Part shown: piece by piece, positions 60,781 to 64,000 of the stretch | Layout of the letters: every line of letters starts with the position of its first letter | How positions within the stretch are numbered: position 1 is the stretch's first letter | Source: Agrobacterium tumefaciens | GTDB lineage: Bacteria; Pseudomonadota; Alphaproteobacteria; Rhizobiales; Rhizobiaceae | Direction of reading: 5' to 3' | Assembly (NCBI GenBank): GCA_025560025.1 | Contig: CP048485.1 | Span: forward strand, 2,572,501 to 2,636,500 | Length of the DNA stretch: 64,000 nt | Made by a program: the position numbers and the translations under genes | The notes under the pieces: generated by a model | Database searches by the model: none | What the model was told of the DNA's origin: nothing | Seen by the model: only the letters and a program-made list of their open reading frames with translations

Positions 60781-61746
60781 GTGCGCAAAACTCTTCTGGC
60801 ATTTGCCGCTGCTTTGACGTTCACCGTCGTCTCGTCTTCTTATGCCGAGGCTGCGACGGTCGTTCCACCGGGCAATCGCAATGCCGAACAGCCGGGCGTT
60901 CCTGGGGCTTCTGCGCGCAGGACCAAGGCGTCCAACAGCTCTTTCGACCGTAAATATCAGAAGGTGATCGACCTTCTGTCCTCTGACAAGGCGCTGATCG
61001 CCAAGATCAAGTCGACTGCCGGGCGCTACGGTATCGATCCGATCCATATGATCGGCGCGATCGTCGGCGAACACACTTATAATGTCGACGCCTATGACCG
61101 GCTGCAGTCCTATTACGTCAAGGCGGCCTCTTATGCGGGCAACAGCTTCCGTTTCGGCTATAAGGACGAAACCATCGCGCAGTTTCTGGCCCATTCGCAA
61201 TTTGCCAAATGCCAGTCTAAAAAGGATTCCTACAGTCTCTGGAACTGTCGGGAAGATGTCTGGGAAGACAGTTTCCGTGGCAAGACGGTGGATGGCGTCG
61301 CTTATCCGAACAACCGTTTCAGCGCTGTATTCTTCCAGCCCTTTTATGCCGGTCAGACTTTCGGTCTTGGCCAGATCAATCCGCTGACGGCACTGATGCT
61401 GTCGGATATGGTGTCGAGAACGTCGGGCTATGAGAAGCTGGATGAGAATGACGCTACCGCCGTTTACACGGCGATCATGGACCCTGACCGCTCGCTGGCC
61501 TTCATGGCAGCTTCGATCCGCAAGTCGATCGACGACTACAGATCGATTGCCGATATGGATATTTCAAAAAACCCGGGCGTAACCTCCACCCTTTATAATG
61601 TCGGTGGTTCGCAGCAGCGCGCAGCTGCCCTTGCCCAGAAGAACCGCCAGCGCGCCTCAGGCGGAGAGCAGCCCCTATTGCCGGAAGAAAACTATTACGG
61701 CTGGCTTGTGAATGACCGCATCAAGGATTTGCAGGCGCTTTTGTAG
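60781..61746 (+). CDS. DUF1402 secreted lytic-transglycosylase-like protein
   Basis: 321 aa from a GTG at 60781; this start gives a clean signal peptide (RKTLLAFAAALTFTVVSSSYAEA) while longer frames run into the hslU terminator. The mature part has IGAIVGEHTYNV and the GQTFGLGQINPLTALM segment, which resemble the catalytic-Glu and GLGQI motifs of soluble lytic transglycosylases. I infer a peptidoglycan role in the periplasm. DUF1402 proteins are not well characterised. Confidence 0.82.
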   Translation: MRKTLLAFAAALTFTVVSSSYAEAATVVPPGNRNAEQPGVPGASARRTKASNSSFDRKYQKVIDLLSSDKALIAKIKSTAGRYGIDPIHMIGAIVGEHTYNVDAYDRLQSYYVKAASYAGNSFRFGYKDETIAQFLAHSQFAKCQSKKDSYSLWNCREDVWEDSFRGKTVDGVAYPNNRFSAVFFQPFYAGQTFGLGQINPLTALMLSDMVSRTSGYEKLDENDATAVYTAIMDPDRSLAFMAASIRKSIDDYRSIADMDISKNPGVTSTLYNVGGSQQRAAALAQKNRQRASGGEQPLLPEENYYGWLVNDRIKDLQALL

Positions 61747-61867
61747 AAAAAGACGATTATCGATCGTATTATTTCCAAAAAGGAAACAATATTTGGCTGC
61801 CTGCCGCAATTGACGAGCGCCCGCCTCAGCGTCCAATCTGGACGCATAGAATAATGAGGAGGCGCAT

Positions 61868-64000
61868 ATGAGCCGCACGGATAAATTCGGTCTTTCCATC
61901 GATGACAGGCTTTATGCCTTTTTGACAGACGAGGTGCTGCCGGGCACGGGTCTGGACAGTGAAACCTTTTTCAAGGGCTTTTCCAGTATTGTCCACGAGC
62001 TGTCTCCGAAGAACCGTGAGCTGCTTGCCAGGCGCGATTCCCTGCAGGAAAAACTGGATGGCTGGTACCGGCAGAACGGCGCTCCCCTGGATTTCGATGC
62101 CTATGAAGGCTTTCTGAAGGAAATCGGTTACCTGCTGCCGGAAGGTCCCGGCTTCAGGGTGGAAACCGGCAATGTCGACCCGGAAATTGCCCTTGTCGCA
62201 GGCCCGCAGCTGGTTGTTCCCGTCATGAATGCGCGTTATGCGCTGAACGCGGCCAATGCCCGCTGGGGTTCGCTTTACGACGCGCTTTACGGCACGGACG
62301 CCATTTCTGATGCCGACGGCGCGGAAAAGGGCAGGGGCTACAATCCGAAGCGCGGCGACAAGGTCATCGCCTGGGCGAGAAACTTCCTTGATGAATCGGC
62401 CCCGCTCGAAACGGCGGGCTGGTCGGATGTGACTGGCTTCAAGATCGTTGACGGCGCATTGCAGCTTGCAATCGGGGACGGCACGACCGGCCTCAAGGAC
62501 GCCGCTCAATTCAAGGGCTTTACCGGTGAGGCGGCAAAGCCGGCAACGATTCTGCTTGGCAAGAACGGTTTGCACACGGAGATCGTCATCGATCCGTCGA
62601 CCGAAATCGGCAGAGGCGACAGGGCAGGCATCTCGGATGTCATTCTCGAATCGGCGCTCACAACCATCATGGATTGCGAGGATTCGGTTGCCGCCGTCGA
62701 TGCCGAAGACAAGGTGCTGGTCTATGGCAACTGGCTCGGTCTGATGCGCGGCGACCTGACGGAAGAGGTTTCGAAGGGTGGAAAAACCTTTATCAGAAGC
62801 CTCAATCCGGATCGTTATTATACCGCCCCCGATGGGTCAGCGCTCACTCTGCCAGGGCGCTCCCTGATGCTGGTGCGCAATGTCGGTCATCTCATGACCA
62901 ATCCGGCAATCCTCGACAGGGATGGTCGCGAGGTGCCGGAAGGCATCATGGACGCTGTCGTCACGGCTCTGATCGCGCTTTACGACGTCGGTCCGTCCGG
63001 GCGGCGGCAGAATTCCCGCACCGGCTCCATGTATGTGGTCAAGCCGAAGATGCATGGGCCGGAGGAAGTCGCCTTCGCCAACGAGATTTTCACCCGCGTC
63101 GAACAGCTTGTCGGCATGGCGCCGAACACCATGAAAATGGGCATCATGGACGAGGAGCGCCGCACCACGGTCAATCTCAAGGAAAGCATCCGCGCGGCAA
63201 AGGACCGGGTCGTCTTCATCAATACCGGCTTCCTCGACCGCACGGGCGACGAGATCCATACCTCGATGGAAGCGGGTCCGATGATCCGTAAGGGCGATAT
63301 GAAGCAGGCGGCCTGGATCGCGGCATACGAGAACTGGAACGTCGATATCGGACTGGAATGCGGTCTTTCCGGCCATGCGCAGATCGGCAAGGGCATGTGG
63401 GCCATGCCGGATCTGATGGCGGCGATGCTGGAGCAGAAGATCGCCCATCCGAAAGCCGGCGCCAACACCGCCTGGGTGCCATCACCGACGGCCGCGACGC
63501 TGCATGCCACGCATTATCACAAGGTTGATGTTGCTGCGGTTCAGGAAGGCTTGAAAAGCCGCGGACGCGCGAAGCTCTCCGATATTCTGTCCGTGCCGGT
63601 CGCACCGCGTCCCAACTGGACGCCGGAGGAAATCCAGCGCGAACTCGACAATAATGCACAGGGTATTCTGGGATATGTCGTGCGCTGGGTCGATCAGGGC
63701 GTTGGTTGCTCCAAGGTGCCTGATATCAACAATGTCGGGCTGATGGAGGATCGCGCCACACTGCGTATCTCCGCGCAGCATATGGCGAACTGGCTGCGCC
63801 ATGGCGTGGTGACGCAGGAACAGATCGTCGAGACCATGAAGCGCATGGCAGCTGTTGTCGATGCGCAGAATGCCGGCGATCCGGCCTATCTGCCGATGGC
63901 ATCCGACTTCGACGGATCGGTCGCGTTTCAGGCGGCTGTCGAACTGGTGCTGAAGGGCCGTGAACAACCGAACGGCTACACCGAGCCGGTTCTGCACCGC
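61868..64000 (+). CDS. glcB: malate synthase G (3' end outside the window)
   Basis: 711 codons are present, and the family usually has about 720, so only a dozen residues are missing. It condenses glyoxylate and acetyl-CoA to malate in the glyoxylate route. The catalytic region shows VRNVGH (Arg337), MDEERRTT (Glu429) and FLDRTGDE (Asp457), and [10 protein letters not shown] carries the late aspartate. GAGGAGG lies 5 nt before the ATG. About 120 bp separate it from the DUF1402 gene. Confidence 0.95.
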   Translation, partial: MSRTDKFGLSIDDRLYAFLTDEVLPGTGLDSETFFKGFSSIVHELSPKNRELLARRDSLQEKLDGWYRQNGAPLDFDAYEGFLKEIGYLLPEGPGFRVETGNVDPEIALVAGPQLVVPVMNARYALNAANARWGSLYDALYGTDAISDADGAEKGRGYNPKRGDKVIAWARNFLDESAPLETAGWSDVTGFKIVDGALQLAIGDGTTGLKDAAQFKGFTGEAAKPATILLGKNGLHTEIVIDPSTEIGRGDRAGISDVILESALTTIMDCEDSVAAVDAEDKVLVYGNWLGLMRGDLTEEVSKGGKTFIRSLNPDRYYTAPDGSALTLPGRSLMLVRNVGHLMTNPAILDRDGREVPEGIMDAVVTALIALYDVGPSGRRQNSRTGSMYVVKPKMHGPEEVAFANEIFTRVEQLVGMAPNTMKMGIMDEERRTTVNLKESIRAAKDRVVFINTGFLDRTGDEIHTSMEAGPMIRKGDMKQAAWIAAYENWNVDIGLECGLSGHAQIGKGMWAMPDLMAAMLEQKIAHPKAGANTAWVPSPTAATLHATHYHKVDVAAVQEGLKSRGRAKLSDILSVPVAPRPNWTPEEIQRELDNNAQGILGYVVRWVDQGVGCSKVPDINNVGLMEDRATLRISAQHMANWLRHGVVTQEQIVETMKRMAAVVDAQNAGDPAYLPMASDFDGSVAFQAAVELVLKGREQPNGYTEPVLHR

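Overview
The window is a stretch of primary chromosome from an alphaproteobacterium of the Rhizobiaceae, most likely Agrobacterium or a close relative. Evidence for this: hemE and the PPDK-regulator gene flank a gene-poor segment that looks like the chromosomal origin; parAB-rsmG-mnmG-mnmE-rho lie just to its left; and a chvI-chvG-hprK-manX-ptsH-ahcY block sits next to pckA. Coding density is high, third positions are GC-rich, and nothing looks mobile or foreign. I saw no rRNA, tRNA, CRISPR or insertion sequence. The last gene, malate synthase G, runs off the right edge.

Layout. 0.1-13.4 kb: a leftward block (heparinase-like protein, rsmB, htpX, parB, parA, rsmG, mnmG, mnmE, rho, hemJ, hemE), with one small rightward DUF1674 gene. 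13.36-13.77 kb: an AT-rich gap with degenerate DnaA boxes and an inverted repeat, the probable oriC. 13.77-17.4 kb: PPDK regulator, maf, aroE, coaE, dnaQ, rightward and overlapping. 17.5-24.1 kb: secB and fxsA leftward, then a coupled Tim44-like/mltA/smr/XRE operon and gyrB. 24.2-28 kb: nitroreductase, FAH-family enzyme, PHA depolymerase, YgjP-like metalloprotease. 28-33.2 kb: trpF-trpB-trpA-accD-folC. 33.2-45.2 kb: leftward trxA and the coupled run divL, tsaE-kinase fusion, murU-like, addB, addA. 45.4-50.8 kb: leftward chvI, chvG, hprK, manX, ptsH, ahcY. 51-54 kb: pckA, arfB, BON-LysM protein. 53.9-58.5 kb: leftward hisB, DUF2628, hisH, hisA, hisF, hisE, coaA. 58.7-64 kb: hslV, hslU, DUF1402 protein, glcB.

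How the genes fit together. Five parS or parS-like sites (6926, 8906, 15220, 24103, 27976) surround the probable origin and are the expected ParB loading sites, so this is the replication and segregation centre of the chromosome. Genes on both sides of the gap read away from it at first. ChvG/ChvI, the HprK/EIIA/HPr phosphorelay and PckA form a region that joins envelope/acid sensing to carbon metabolism. The divL operon places a cell-cycle pseudo-kinase, a t6A-ATPase/sugar-kinase fusion, a sugar-nucleotide transferase and the AddAB recombination machine under likely shared transcription.

Points most worth attention: the TsaE-kinase fusion beside a MurU-like gene; DivL with Tyr in place of the phospho-acceptor His; AccD lacking three of four zinc-ribbon cysteines; an MltA homologue without a signal peptide; the operator-like repeats before ahcY; and the origin/parS architecture.
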